Of a DNA stretch of 64,000 nucleotides, positions 45,381-57,439 are shown piece by piece. Both the position numbers and the translations under genes were made by a program. The notes beneath the pieces are model-generated. The model had not been told where the DNA came from. It saw only the letters and a program-made list of their open reading frames with translations, and did no database searches. The number at the start of each line of letters is the position of its first letter. Within the stretch, counting starts at the first letter, position 1. The DNA comes from Bemisia tabaci (Eukaryota > Arthropoda > Insecta > Hemiptera > Aleyrodidae). The DNA is taken from positions 21,411,883 to 21,475,882 of the forward strand of contig NC_092802.1 of the NCBI RefSeq assembly GCF_918797505.1, written 5' to 3'.

Positions 45381-46029
45381 GACGTCGAGGGCGAAGTGTG
45401 ATGTCTTGATTAGACACGAGGATCCGTCGAGCGTCAAGAGCCGGACTTGACACCCGTCGCGAGGGGGCGCGGGCGCTGGACCCGGCAGCCCCCCCCCTCC
45501 CCCTCGCGGGCCCGGGGGGCTGGAGCCGGAAGAGGGCAGTTAACGCTTTGATAGCGAGTTAACGAGACGCTTCCTATAAACCGAGTTTCGGTGAAATCCG
45601 CCCACCGACGCCGCCACGCGGAGCCCACTCGCCGGCTGGGGGTGTTTCTTGTTTTCGGAATTTCAGAAAAGTCGAGGTGCGGTTCGATTGGAGTATCGAT
45701 GGCTGAGAAACAATATTGACTGACTGATGATTTTGGCGAAAATGAGATGGCAACTTTGCCGTATTCTACCGTGTAAAATACGCAAGCTGATGTTTTCACT
45801 TATTTCAAATTCCGCGATAGTTCGAATATAGACAAAAAATTGAAATAAATATATAAATATTTTTTTTAATACATTATTTCTTAAGATGAATTCAATTATG
45901 TCTTTAAAGTAAAAAAAAATATAAAAAAAACCTTCTTCGCATAATTGAGTTACGTCTGTTTTACTGTATAGAGCAAAGAAAAGGTTGAGCGTTGGTGACG
46001 ACGCAGAGATACAACTATTCGTGTTTGAT

Positions 46030-46372
46030 GGATCCGTCCAGTGTTGGCATCTGGCAAAATTGGAAGGCGCGATGGTGCAAGGCGCACAATCGCAATGCCC
46101 CGATCTATGCTGCTATTGAAGTGTCGCTTAGATTTAGGAGAAAAGTTAAATAAAAAACGGAGCCCTATTAATCAAGTCGATCTTCGGCGTAGTTCCTCAA
46201 GTAGCCCTCTCTATGCACCACCACAAATGAGATCACAATATGAAATTAACTATTAAGCAGGGGGAAAGGGACGCCATGGGATGAGGCGTGGGAGATACAA
46301 CTATTGTGTTTGATGGATGTCCGCGTTTGCGTCCGCAAAATTGAAGGCGCAGTGGCTGGCCGCGTGAATGGG
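46030..46372. repeat. AA-related sequence, inverted
   Basis: CAAGGCGCACAATCGCAATG, CCCCGATCTATGCTGCTATT and later CCGCAAAATTGAAGGCGCAG match the reverse complement of the 57.8-58.2 kb repeat. It abuts M copy 2. Confidence 0.6.
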
Positions 46373-46884
46373 AATGGCAAAATGTTGAGGTTTGTGAGGG
46401 ATTTGTGATTTGATCTGTTGATTCTTTTACGTAAAAGTTCGCGAGAACACGATGGTGCCACTGGTTTTCTCTGAAATCAACTCCCGAGCTCAAAAAAAGC
46501 TCTCAAATGAGGCCCAAATGGAGGAGATATCCCACGCTATCTTGAGAGTCCACCTTAACATCAAGACGAACTCTCCATGCAAAGATAGAGAGCAAATACA
46601 TTGACAGGGCTGCCACTTTATTTGAGGACTCCAAAACTGAAAACACGGCAACCTTGCTAATGTATTTGCTTCCTATCTTTGCATGGAGTGCTTGTCTTGA
46701 TGTAGAGGTGGACTCTCAGGATAGCGTGGGATATCCCCTCCATTTTGACCTCAACTTGAGAGCTTTTTTTGAGCTTGGGAGTTGATTTCAGAGCAAACCG
46801 GTGACACCATCGTGTTTCTCGCAAACTTTTACATAAGAATCAATTGTTAAATCGCAAATTCCTTACACATGCAACATCTCCATT
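46373..46884. mobile_element. Element M copy 2
   Basis: AATGGCAAAATGTTGAGG to CATGCAACATCTCCATT. The arms exceed 200 bp and share ACGATGGTGCCACTGGTTTT and GGATATCCCACGCTAT with their inverse. The short spacer centres on GCCACTTTATTTGAGGAC. Confidence 0.75.
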
Positions 46885-47629
46885 GTCAAATAGCCAAAGA
46901 AGCTTCGAAATGGAACAGAGTATAGTTCGACTGATGGTATGTACCCTGTGAGGCCATTAGTCCCGGTCATTTTGAGAGGAATGTCCGTTGCAATGGCTGA
47001 AATGTATGCTATGCTGCAGGCACAGCGCGGGGCGCGCGGCGCGCGGCGGTGAGTTGAAATCAGTGCGGCGGTGTCCGGGAGACCACCTTACCGGCTCGGC
47101 ACTGCAACTTCAATCAATTGCGACACTTGACGGAGCAACGCGTGACTGAGCCTCTAATCTACTTAAAGGAGTTGAAACCTTGACCGCGCTGCCAGACGGC
47201 ACATATAATCAGAAAAGTTGAAAAAGCTCTGAATGGACCCATGAAAATGACGGAAACGGGTACACAGAGAGAAATTTCAACACAAAAGTTCGATTAGAAA
47301 CACGAAATAACTTCTAACCTTTGGTTGACAATTTCACGAGAAAATGCCAGCTAGTTTACTTGAAGAAATGTGATAAGAAAAGCAGATGGTGAATATCAAC
47401 GTCGCAATTGGAGGAATGCATTTTCCCAGTCCCTCCATTGCTTTGTGCGCTAAATTCGCCGCTAACTGTACCAAATAAATCAACACTTTGTGATGGTTAG
47501 TGTCTTACTTTCTATATTAATCAAAAGTAACGCAAGAACACTTGTTTTTATCGGTATGTAGTCAGTCGGTCACTTCTCTTTCGGCTGGGCTCTCACCCGA
47601 GCCAACAGACCCTCAATTAGTATCTTGGG

Positions 47630-47800
47630 AATGGTGGAAGTTTTTACTTTTGGGACTGTCGACTTACCTACTATGTGGGTGCTGAACAGCGTGTTGAGAA
47701 TTTCGTTCCGCAAATATACCGAAGTTAAGTAAACTTGTTTGACTTATTACGTCACCCGAGGCTCATCATCCAACTAGTAGGATAGATAATGACTCTCTTC
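47630..47800. repeat. FF-related fragment
   Basis: GGTGGAAGTTTTTACTTTTG and TGCTGAACAGCGTGTTGAGA, then GACTTATTACGTCACCCGAG and GCTCATCATCCAACTAGTAG, parallel FF-internal sequence at 27612-27930 with gaps. Confidence 0.5.
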
Positions 47801-47809
47801 GGACAGATT

Positions 47810-47969
47810 TTTCTTCCAATTTTTCAGATAATTTCGTTTGCAATTGCACGTCAAGTTCTTGAGAATTTATCGAAAAAATATTCATGACTTTCCTCAAAAA
47901 TGAACATTTTACCGAAGGAGCTTTGGCAACTCTTGCATGTTTACACGGCTATTTTCCTTAGCACGCCAG
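47810..47969. mobile_element. Element G right-half remnant
   Basis: The stretch from TTTTTCAGATAATTTCGTTT through GGCTATTTTCCTTAGCACGC matches the right half of G. It lies 18 bp left of G copy 5. No left arm is visible. Confidence 0.65.
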
Positions 47970-47987
47970 AATACAACGTGGACTATG

Positions 47988-48240
47988 CTGCCGTGCTAAG
48001 GAAGAACGCCGTATGAACATTCGAGAGTTGTCAAATTTCCTTCGATAAAATGTTTATTTTTGAGGCAAGTTATGAAAATTGTTCCTCAAAATTTTCAGGA
48101 ACTGAAGGTAAAATTGCGAACAAAAGTATCTGAAAAATTAGGAGTATAATATTTATAAGTTTACCAAGAAATTCCCGTTTTAACAAAGGAAATTTGGCAA
48201 CGCCTGAAGGCTCATACGGCGTTCTTCCTTAGCACGGCAG
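47988..48240. mobile_element. Element G copy 5
   Basis: CTGCCGTGCTAAGGAAGAAC to GTTCTTCCTTAGCACGGCAG, a perfect 20-bp inverted end pair, flanked by TATG (47984-47987, 48241-48244). It is the best-preserved copy of the family in the window. Confidence 0.9.
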
Positions 48241-48739
48241 TATGAGCCGGGAGCCGGTGTCGCAAGTCTTGAGTGAGGAGCCCGGAGCCAGGAGTTGGGA
48301 GTTTACGAGCGGGAAATTGGAGACGCGACTGTTATGTCCGCTGGAATCTCAAAAGTTCCACTTGGACGTTAGCGCGGACGGGAGAAACCCGATATTTTTC
48401 CCCCAACGGCCTGCTGTGCAGTGCGGTCTTGTTGAACAGGGGCTCTTGCTAAGTTTCGTATTCCGTATGTAAATAATTAGCACCTCGGATAAGCCAGGTG
48501 GGGAGCCTCCAGCAGTCCTGAATGTCTTTAAAATGCTCGTAAAATTGTTGACCTCAAACAGAAAAAAGGGAGCGGAAAACCGGAAATCCTGGCGAAATTT
48601 CGTTCCCTAAAGAATTCCGATTCGAGGAATCCTCTAAGAAATCCAAGTTACACTTGGAGTCTTGGAGTCTTTGGAGTCAAATGGATTTCCATTTGATGAT
48701 TCTGCAATCTAGAAGGAGCATTGGGATAGGGTTGCTCCA

Positions 48740-48974
48740 CACTGGAAAAAAAAAACCACATCGGATCTATAGTCCAGGCTCTTGAAAACAGTGACAAGAA
48801 AAAGGACTCTTAATTCAAACAGATTTAAGCTTAAATCAAAATGAAAATCCGCTCAAATTAAGAGGCTTTGTTCTTGATTTAAGCTTAAATCTGATTGAAT
48901 CAAGAGTATTTTTTCTTGTCGATGTTTTTAAAGAGTCTAGAATCTAGATCCATAATGTGTTTTTTTCCCCAGTG
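48740..48974. mobile_element. MITE A copy 7
   Basis: CACTGG-A run with ACCACATCGGATCTATAGTC to ...CCCCAGTG. CA flanks each side, possibly a mutated TA. The palindrome arms are intact. Confidence 0.85.
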
Positions 48975-50146
48975 CAGGCTTCCAAAGTATAAGGGATTAA
49001 TGCCGAGTGGAGTCTGTTTCTGCAGATCAACTCGTCAGTTCCATGAAAATTTGTCGCCACCACCGGGATACGAAATCCGTCGTGTATTTCAATCCTGGAA
49101 CCTGGAACCTATTTTGCAACCAGAAAGATACCAACGTGGAACGAAGTTCACTCTTATTTTAGAGTAAACTTGGCTCTTACAGATCGGAACCGCTTATTCC
49201 TGAGGAGAGTAACTCGCCAAACCAAATGCAATGGATTTCACTCTTCCTTCACGTTACGCAAATTTTCTGGGAGCAAAAATAGGCTCCGGAAAAATGCACG
49301 CCGGATTTTACTTTCAGATTTCTGACTATGTATCCGTGGAAAATGTTTCATCGTGGGATACCCAAGAAGAAAACTTGTGGGCTGAGCCAATTCCTTGGCA
49401 TTTCCCTAACACATTTTGGTGAAATTCCTTGATAGTTGAAGGTATGCCAGATGTTAAAATTTCATTAATAGAGATAGTTTTTAGGCAAAGTATTTTCGAA
49501 TCGTCAAATCCGTTCTAGAAAGCAAATAAAGATGACTTAAGAATTTTTCCCTGACATTTCCAGGTTTTCTCAGAGTGTTTTAAAATTCCCCGACATTTTC
49601 CGGGTTTCCCGATATTCCCTGACTGTGGCAACCCTAATATTTCGTTTGTGTATAATGTTTCGTATTATGAGTAGAAACTAATCCTCAACTTTTTCAATGG
49701 AGTTTTTTTCAGAATAGGATAGTGATGGTCAGTGGCGCTGTTTGGCAGCAGTGGCGGGCCGGTGTAACTGGTTTGGACGCGTCTCAAGTGCTGAGGAGTA
49801 GCTCGTGTTCGTAGCCGGGGTTACTCGGCGTGCGATTTAAATGTCCTATTAATCCTCATTTGTGAGTTAAATGAGCCGTGCAAAATCCACAATCTGCGCA
49901 TCCCCCTCTTCCTCCCGCCAACGCCATGCGGTTCGAATTTCCCGCGCAGCCTACCACCGGGCTCCTGTTCCCGTCAAAATCGTCGTCGGCAGCGGGACAT
50001 GGGGGACACGGACTGCGAGCAGGTCGAGATGCAGAGGCGATTCTCGAGGGGGGGGGGGGGGGGTTCCCGCCCATTTAAATGTATGCAAAATAATCGATAT
50101 GAATTGCGATAGGCACTTGAATCGAAAATTTAAAGATGATTAGAGC
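48975..50146. other. Unique interval, no supported gene
   Basis: Short frames (49231-49422 and others) are unrecognised. A GC-rich patch and a poly(G) run lie at 49890-50072. Confidence 0.4.
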
Positions 50147-50149
50147 CGA

Positions 50150-50330
50150 CGCTCCCATCCGTCAAAAGTTTCGGGATCCTTTTTAGATTTTTTCAAAAGT
50201 TTCAAGAAAGTTCCGGAAAATGCAAAAGATCCGGAAAATTTTGGGAATTTCAAAAGATCCAGGGAAAATTCAGGAAAATCTCGAAAGGCCCGAAATTCGT
50301 AACTAGTTCCGGGAAATAAAAGCACTCATT
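50150..50330. repeat. Repeat BB (TTCCGGAACTTTT-rich)
   Basis: GTCAAAAGTTTCGGGATCCT, AAGTTCCGGAAAATGCAAAA and AACTAGTTCCGGGAAAT match, in inverse, 55800-55990. This is a dispersed repeat with internal short direct repeats. Confidence 0.6.
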
Positions 50331-50446
50331 AGAGCAAGATTCCTACTTTCGATTGGATTTTTTGTAATTTCCAGTCTGATGCAATTTCTTTATTTGTGAT
50401 GAAGTTAGAGAAAAGCCCTAGACAACCATACAACCGCCACACGATG

Positions 50447-50600
50447 GTGGATTCAGCAAATTGGTAACATTGTCTTTTCTCCACTTAAATCTACGGAAAT
50501 GAATCGATTCTTGGAGGGGCCATGTGCTCCAACAAAAATCGATTATTTAGCATAGATTTATATCGAGAAAATTCGGTGTTGGCGAATTGCTGGATCCACC
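50447..50600. mobile_element. Element O copy
   Basis: GGTGGATTCAGCAAATTGG and the inverted GCGAATTGCTGGATCCACC. The inner AATCGATTCTTGGAGGGGC and its imperfect inverse match O at 11 kb. Confidence 0.55.
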
Positions 50601-51148
50601 TCTGGAGCCATGAGTTTTCCTAGGACTATCTTCGCTGCGCTAGGCGACAGAACGGAGAAGAATCGGCTCGAAACGAAAATATCAGAGATTAAACGGGGGG
50701 CGACAAGAGTATCTCAACCCCCCCCCACCTCCTCCCACCCCCCGCGGAGGCCGAAAACCCGGGCGCGAATTTCCTCGAGGGAAATCACCGGCGCGGAAAA
50801 GTTCGACTTTGTTATCTTTCACCTGCGAGTCGAAGTGTAAAGCTCCCGGAGTCACGACTCGCGCCGGGTCCCAACTTTTCATATTTCTTGTTTATTCTTT
50901 AATGTTTTTCCGAGGTGTTTCCGCGCCGCGCGGGACCGGGGCGTAGAGAGGAGGGGGGTCTATCGTTTTTACGAGTGAGCGAGGCGATATGTGGAGGATC
51001 TAGGACAGGAGGGGGCATGAGGGATACGTGTAGCCCGGAGAAATTCGTGGAAACTTGGTTGCTTGGTTAACGCTGGATATTCGGGACTTGGAGCTGGATT
51101 TGATGCGCTCATCTATCGACATGGATTCTTCAGCTAGAGACTGATTTA

Positions 51149-51433
51149 GTGGCTACACTGGCAAAAAACACATTGGATCCAGAGTCCAGACTCTTGAAAA
51201 CATTGACAAGAAAAAATACTCTTGATTCAATCAGATTTTTGTTTAAATCAAAAGGGAATCCGCTCAAATTAAGAGGCTTGATTCTTGATCGAAGCAAAAA
51301 TCCGATTGAATCAAGAGTATTTTTTCTTGTCGATGTTTTTAAGAGTCTGAACTCTAGATCCAATGTGTTTTTTTTTCCAGTGTACGTCATTCGAGATAAT
51401 ATCGAACTCTTGGCTCAAACCAAAACAAACTAA
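51149..51433. other. Frames through MITE A: not a gene
   Basis: Both strands of this and the other A copies yield similar peptides (KNTLDxESRLLKTSTRKNTL types) because the element is palindromic. Their recurrence at 22.9, 29.4, 41.3 and 51.2 kb reflects element copies, not a gene family. Confidence 0.8.
51156..51382. mobile_element. MITE A copy 8
   Basis: CACTGGCAAAAAACACATTG to ...TTTTCCAGTG, flanked by TA on both sides. This is the clearest TA duplication for family A. Confidence 0.9.
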
Positions 51434-51907
51434 TCCGCAGAAACAGATTCTACTCGACCTCAATCCCTGAAAATTGAAAACCGGAGCATGGATGTGCCAA
51501 AATCCCCCTGATTTCTACTAACAATAAAGTGATCTCTATGTTAAAACTCACGTCAACGGATGACTGTAGATTCCTACGTCACTATATAAACAAGAATAGA
51601 AGCTAAATAACTGCAAAAAAAGGGGAAAAAAACAAACAAACAAAACTAACATAAATAACCTCATGTAATCATTATTCATGAGTTGATTGTGTTAATTAAT
51701 TAGAGTTTGTCATTGACCGGTCATAAATCAATTAAAGACTCATTAAACACGAGTTTCGATTGTAAGAAACACTTGGACGCATTTTACCACCATGGCGCAA
51801 AGACCGCGAATCAGAAAGTTTGAATCTGAGTCTGTTTACATTTGAACCAAGGGTTCGATATTATATCGAATGACGTAGCTACTTAATCACTTTATTGGAG
51901 TGAGTGG

Positions 51908-52045
51908 ATTCGATCGACATGAATCGATCGACAAAATTCGATCGGTTCACTGCCGATCGATTCACGAGTTTGTCGAGCAATTTACGGATTTGTCGATCAG
52001 ATAAGAGTCGATCGGTTCACGATTTTTATTTTTCGATCGATTCAT
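51908..52045. repeat. Cluster of ATCGATCG palindromes
   Basis: ATTCGATCGACATGAATCGA at the left pairs with TCGATCGATTCATGTCGAT at the right. CGATCGG or CGATCGATTCA recurs at least six times between. Probably a decayed foldback. Confidence 0.6.
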
Positions 52046-52699
52046 GTCGATGGACTCCATATCCTCGAATGAATCTCCATCAGAACTTCAACTACCTTCA
52101 TCTTCATGAACTTTTGATTATGCTTCGATGCAGAAACAAGGTTAAAAAAAGCAAAAAAATTAAAAAGCTTCAACAATTAGAAACTTTGATGCTCTTTCTT
52201 TAAGGGACTCATCTGCAGTTCATTTCAAATGAAAGTTATATGGGAGGATAGCGGGAACAAAATATAACAAGCGACATTTTATGAGAGAAAAACTGAGTAA
52301 AACTCTACAAGCTGAAAATGAAAACTCTCCGCCGCAAAATTAAAATGACAGATGCGTCTGATTACATTTTTTTGCAAAGAGACGGAAAATTGAAAAACAT
52401 CTAGTTTGACGGTATAAATATTTAGCGACCACGGTTGTAAAATCGCACCGAAATCTTTCCATTCTTGTATCAATCGATGGACTCTATTACTGGCAAAATT
52501 GAATCATTCCATTGTGAAAAAATTTACAAAATAGACTCCACTGGAAAAAAGGAAAAAATAAGTTCATTTTGGTCAATAAGTTGCTTATAAAATAGGCAAT
52601 ATTACGCAAAGTGTAGCGTTGACTGTCGTGCTTAATTTTGGCCTCACAGGATTAAATCACTTACACTTTCAGAGCGGGATCTCCAAAATATAATGTCTC

Positions 52700-52956
52700 T
52701 GTGGGCTGATTATTGAAAATGATGATAGACAAAGCGGTAGACATGGAAAGCAGAGGGAGAATGGGGCGAACCTATTGGTGGAAGCTGATGGTAGTGATGG
52801 ACAAAGGAGGTAGGTAATAGCCTAACTAACGGCGACCAATAAGAGACCCTATAGTTAGTCCATTAAGCTAGAAGAGCCAATCAACCAATGAGGTAGCCCC
52901 ATCCATACTCCCTACGTCTTCTTTTTCTATTAATATGTCTATCAATGTCAAAAGCC
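52700..52956. mobile_element. MITE T copy 3
   Basis: TGGGCTGATTATTGAAAATG, then GGTAGGTAATAGCCTAACTA, and the inverse TTAATATGTCTATCAATGTC. The right tip is degraded. Confidence 0.68.
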
Positions 52957-53915
52957 ACCCCCCCACACAGTGGCGTAACTAGAAATCTTCGCGCGCCCCC
53001 GCCGATCTTAGGCTGCGCCCCTTCATATCAGAAGTTTTGAGCGGTGCACCCCCCCCCCCCACCCGTCTAGTCATTCAGATCTGATTAAATGGAAGAAAAT
53101 TAAGGTACCGCTATGAGAATAGAAAGAAAAGTGAAGAGGAACTTCATGTCCCAAAAAAGTATGAAAAAAATGTGAAACTTACATGAAATGTTTGCATGAT
53201 CAAATATCTGATGTCAGAGATCAAGTCGCAAATTGACTGTAAAGTACTTGTTCTCCTTGCTTTTCTCTTTCTTTCTTTTCTACCTCTCTCTCTCCCTCTC
53301 TTCCTTCTTTCTTTCCTTTCTTTTTATTTTTCTCCTTCCTTTTCCCGTTTTCTTTTCCCAAAATTTTACGCCCCTCGCATCGCTGCGCCCCCCCCCCCCC
53401 CCCCCCGCCCGGCGGTGGCGGCAGGTATGGTGGTTACGCCACTGCACCCCACTGCTAAGGACTGAACTCTGAACAGAAAAGCGCCTACAAAACTATTTTG
53501 TTCGTACAACGGAGATTTTTCCCTCGAGTATCATACCCTTTTTATGATCGCAGAGAAAAACCACGCAACGCTGGAAAAAAAGCAATGACAGTTTCATTAA
53601 CGAGCGGCTCAAAGAAGCCCGCGCCGCGTTATTGACAGAGCTTTAATCATGCTCGATTGCTTTTGTCATTTCCCTCCAATCGCGCCACCGACAATCTTGC
53701 CGATCCAAAGAAAATACAGTCGAGTGTTCTTGTGAACTCATAGTATAATACGACGATTTTCACTCAGACTTGGCAACTTCTCTTGCGAAAAAGCGGCAAT
53801 CAATGAACGAGTATTTTCGCGATCAAGGTCAGTGGAAAGGGGAACCGGTCCGAAAATGGACGCACGGAAAAGTTGCTGTAATCGAAATTGGAAAAGCTCG
53901 AGGTTGCCGAAGAGA

Positions 53916-53919
<4 letters not shown>

Positions 53920-53957
<38 letters not shown>

Positions 53958-54077
53958 AAGAGTTTATTTTTTGCAACCTTCCTGGGAGGAAATATATACA
54001 ATTATCTTAATGTATGTACAAGTAAATAAGGGTATATAAAAGTAATAACTGGATAATTACTTATTTCTATAATGATG
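53920..54077 (-). mobile_element. Retroposed 3' end, minus strand
   Basis: A poly(T) run of about 34 is followed by AATAAAGAGTTTATTTTTTG. On the minus strand an AATAAA lies about 10 nt before the A-tail. GAGAGGAT occurs on both sides (53912-53919, 54078-54085). Parent sequence not identified. Confidence 0.65.
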
Positions 54078-54109
54078 GAGAGGATATAACGTCTCGAAAA
54101 AGGCTCCTA

Positions 54110-54340
54110 AATTCGCGAACGAAGGAACGTAACTCAATTCCCAGTTCGGCAAATTGGTTGGAACAATTAATTCATTCGTCAATAATGTACCCCTGCAATT
54201 TTTGCATGAAATCCGGGGGAAAATCGGTGAAATTTTCAGTTAGAACTGGTAAAAATTCAATTTGTGCAAGGAAATTTGGCCGCATTGAAATTAAGTTACG
54301 TTTTTCTCTGGAAGGGAACAACGAATTGAACGTTTTTTCA
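54110..54340. mobile_element. W-related foldback (weak)
   Basis: ATTCGCGAACGAAGGAACGT at the left and AAGTTACGTTTTTCTCTGGA with AACAACGAATTGAACG at the right echo W in the same order. The arms are diverged. Confidence 0.4.
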
Positions 54341-54812
54341 AAAAAATATAATCTGTTTAGGAAGGTTTCATCATATCACTAACACTTAGGGCAAACGATG
54401 CGTCAAATTTTCTACTTAAAATAAAGTCTGAATGGTTTCTTCGTGTTCATTTTTGTGTATAAGGTCCGGTTACTGTTTCTTTGTCGATAGCGAACTCTAG
54501 TAAAATTCATCTCCGCAATCTTGCACCGATGCACGGACTTTTTTTTGGTGTCGGGAACAAAGATGCGTCGATTGCAGCGAGCATCGCCAGGAAGTCATTT
54601 TCTATCCTTGGGCGACATTTTCGCATTTTCCTCGCACAGAATGCACTCTCAATCGGCGCAGATGGAATCGCCAGATATTCCCCTCCTCATCATCCAGTCT
54701 CGATGGACCCCGCATCAGTGAGTGCTAAATAACTGAAGAAATCTTTCTTCCTTTGCGGCCAAAATGTGCACGGATTCCTTCCTGGAAAAAGCTAAAAGTT
54801 CATCAGAAAACC

Positions 54813-54892
54813 GCCGCACAGTGGAGCGAGTCAATGGAAGGGGTCGGACATGATTTATTTAAAAACCTTAAAAGCTTATATCTTTGTGAATA

Positions 54893-54939
<47 letters not shown>

Positions 54940-55178
54940 TCGTACAATACACAATTTTGTACAAAATATGCTTATAGACAAATTAAATTGTCTTTTTAAG
55001 CTAATCGTAACTTTGTGAATATGAAATGTTGATGTTTTAAAAGTATAGTCTCGTTGGTTTTTTCGTAAAATTTTCCAAAAATAGCACTCCTAAAAATTAA
55101 AATCGTGACGTAAAATTTTACGACTTTTGTGAAAAATGTCATGTCCGATTTCTTCCAAAGGCTCGTTCCACTGTGCGC
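54813..55178. mobile_element. Element K copy 6, carrying a retroposon
   Basis: GCACAGTGGAGCGAGTCAAT and GTCCGATTTCTTCCAAAGGC to GTTCCACTGTGCG. A poly(T)-led insertion with a 15-bp target duplication sits at 54898-55011. Confidence 0.78.
54898..55011 (-). mobile_element. 5'-truncated retroposon with poly(A) on minus strand
   Basis: A run of about 40 T at the left is followed by about 74 bp, bounded by the perfect 15-bp duplication TTTGTGAATATGAAA (54883-54897, 55012-55026). On the minus strand it reads ...GTACGAATAAA followed by poly(A), so the A-tail follows AATAAA directly. This is the signature of target-primed insertion of a truncated LINE or other RNA. Confidence 0.88.
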
Positions 55179-55240
55179 CGTGACTGAAGTCGTGCACAAT
55201 ACAAACTCGCGGTAACTTTCTTGCGAATAAATTGACCAAA

Positions 55241-55490
55241 CCGACGGGGAAACTACAAAATGCGTATCTCGATTGTGGTGACTAGAAATTTTTGCCACTA
55301 TTTTATTTTTTAAAAGGGAACGAACCAACATCATGGCTTGAAGTTTTCACAGAATATTCTATATACAGAGAAATATATCACTAAAATTTCAAGAAACGAC
55401 GTTGAGTAGTTTTTCAAGTAGAAAATGAAGTACGACGGTAAGTTTGCAACGCCGTGAACCGAGATACGCATTTGTGCAGTTTCACCATCG
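55241..55490. mobile_element. Foldback Y copy 2
   Basis: CCGACGGGGAAACTACAAAA and TGCGTATCTCGATTG pair with GAACCGAGATACGCATTTGT and GCAGTTTCACCATCG. Same design as Y at 62.7 kb. Confidence 0.6.
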
Positions 55491-55799
55491 AAATGTTTTC
55501 TTTATCCTAATTTTTGACCAAGTTATGATAGGTCAATGGTCAAATTTGACCTATTTCAAAAAATCACAACTCCGGTTCAAATTATTGAAGAGACGAAATA
55601 AAACGGGGCAATAGACTAAATTTTAACCACTTTTAGGTGAAACTCACAGGAATCACTTCAAACTAATTTTTGAGGGGGGTTTCGAACCCCTAAATACGTC
55701 AGTTCAAGATGTTTCGGAGTAACTTAAGGTTTCGAAGAGTCGAAAAAACTCTTCAGATATATTTTACCAAAAGGTTGTTGCCAAAGTGCTCCCATTTTC

Positions 55800-55995
55800 A
55801 GGAACTAGTTCCAAATTCCGGAACTTTTAAGATTTCCCTGAATTTTCCCCGGAACTTTTAAAATCCCCGAAATGTTCCGGATCTTTTGCATTTTCCGGAA
55901 CTTTCCAGGAGCTTTTGAAACAAATCTGAAGGAAACCATGAAACTTTTGACGATCATGGAGTGGAAAAATTCGAACAAAAAAGTTCCGAATTCCG
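55800..55995. repeat. Repeat BB, inverse copy
   Basis: GGAACTAGTTCCAAATTCCG through CGGATCTTTTGCATTTTCCG to TGAAACTTTTGACGATCATG is the counterpart of 50150-50330. Confidence 0.6.
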
Positions 55996-56110
55996 GAACT
56001 TTTGACGAACATGAAATGGGAGCACTGTGTTGCCGTTTGTTGTACGATCAAATCCTCTTGATCGATCTATCTGATAAGGCCTCGATAGACGATCAAATTC
56101 CCGAACCAAT

Positions 56111-56658
56111 GGACCACTAGACAAGGTACGAATTTCAGCATTATGATACGTGTTTCTTAACCAAAATTTCACGTAAACCACGATGCGCACAACGAAAATT
56201 ACCGAAACCAACTCCTTCCAAAGATATTTAATGATTCTTGATGCGTGAATTCAAACCACCCACTCATGAAAACTCAATGCTCTGCGTGATTCACATCGTG
56301 CGCTAAACGTTATCATGACAGTCTCTGCGGTCTAAAATCTGGCAAACCTCAATCTTGACGCTTTGGCTCAGCTATAGCAAATTGCTTGAAGTTTGAACAA
56401 TTCATGGTGAGAAATGAACATTGCTCGATTGAGAAGCTTCCTGAAACCGTTGTAGTGCGCGATTTGACTCACGTACAGCTTTGAGTTTCTTGTGAGCGAG
56501 CAGTTCAAATTCCTCGTAACCAATGTGAAATAAAAATGTTAATATCTTCGTTAGGAGTTGGTTTTAGTAATATTCGTTGCGTGAATCGTGTTCTATGCAA
56601 AATTTTGGCTAAGAAACATGTATCAGATTTCTTAAATTCGTACCTTGTCTAGTGGTCC
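56111..56658. mobile_element. Element Z: long foldback
   Basis: GGACCACTAGACAAGGTACG and its inverse ...TTGTCTAGTGGTCC bound 548 bp. The arms also share GATACGTGTTTCTTA and ACCAAAATTT with counterparts. Lone right-type ends recur near 57768-57792 and 58294-58321. Confidence 0.75.
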
Positions 56659-57274
56659 ATTCCGATCAAAGTAGCATCAAAATATTGGGAGTCATCAGTC
56701 TTAAACTCATTAATTTGCTTCATTTTAAAATGAAAACTTGGCAGAAATGTTTCCTGCGGCAGGAAATGATGAATGGTGGCACTCCGTTCTGATCTTACTT
56801 TGAACAAAAAAGTGCGGCCCGTCAAAATTTGATGGTAGATGGTGACCACCAGTCATCAGCATGTCTACTTTGGTTTGGTACCGGAATAGGTTCGGAATTT
56901 GATCGTCCGTGCAGGGCTAAAGGAAATGAACCCTAAGCCACCAACAACACGGACACTTTCGACAGCGTGCAGGTTGGAGAGGAGAGTCGTAACTGAAGGC
57001 GCGAACTTTCTACGGGTGCAGGAGCCGAGGCCGTGATTAACCCGCCAGCGCCGCTTCTCCGGGATAATTGATAAATTCGAGTCGACGCCACTTCGACTTC
57101 GCCGCGCGTCAGTCCGGGGCCGCAACCCGCAACGGAGCTGTCAGAGCAGATTGAGCGTGATTTACATTTCAACTCCCGCCACACATCCCATCGCATCGCC
57201 CAGATGCCGCCGACGACGCTCCAGCTCGCTTTTGTTCCGACGCGAATCGGCCTTTGCGGACTTCAAGCCGATGC

Positions 57275-57439
57275 CAGTGGCGTGGCGTGAATTGCGAGAT
57301 ATCGATTGTTATGCCATTTAAACCTATGGTAAAGAATCGATTATTAAGATGTTCGCTGCGAACACCCTGTTTATCGATCCTTTCCCATAGGTTTAAATGG
57401 CATAACAATCGATATATCGCAATTCACGCCACGACACTG
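57275..57439. mobile_element. Element N, near-perfect 165-bp hairpin
   Basis: CAGTGGCGTGGCGTGAATTG to CAATTCACGCCACGACACTG, flanked by a perfect 8-bp duplication GCCGATGC (57267-57274, 57440-57447). The arms of about 75 bp pair with few mismatches around ACAATCGATATATCGC and CCATTTAAACCTATGG. The 8-bp size and CAGTG/CACTG tips indicate a non-autonomous hAT element, probably a young insertion. Confidence 0.88.

Noticed and set aside
52660..52700. Possible second small exon on the minus strand (GTAAGTG donor at about 52659)
   Set aside because: The candidate acceptor coincides with the tip of MITE T and the frame does not give an LRR or any known motif.
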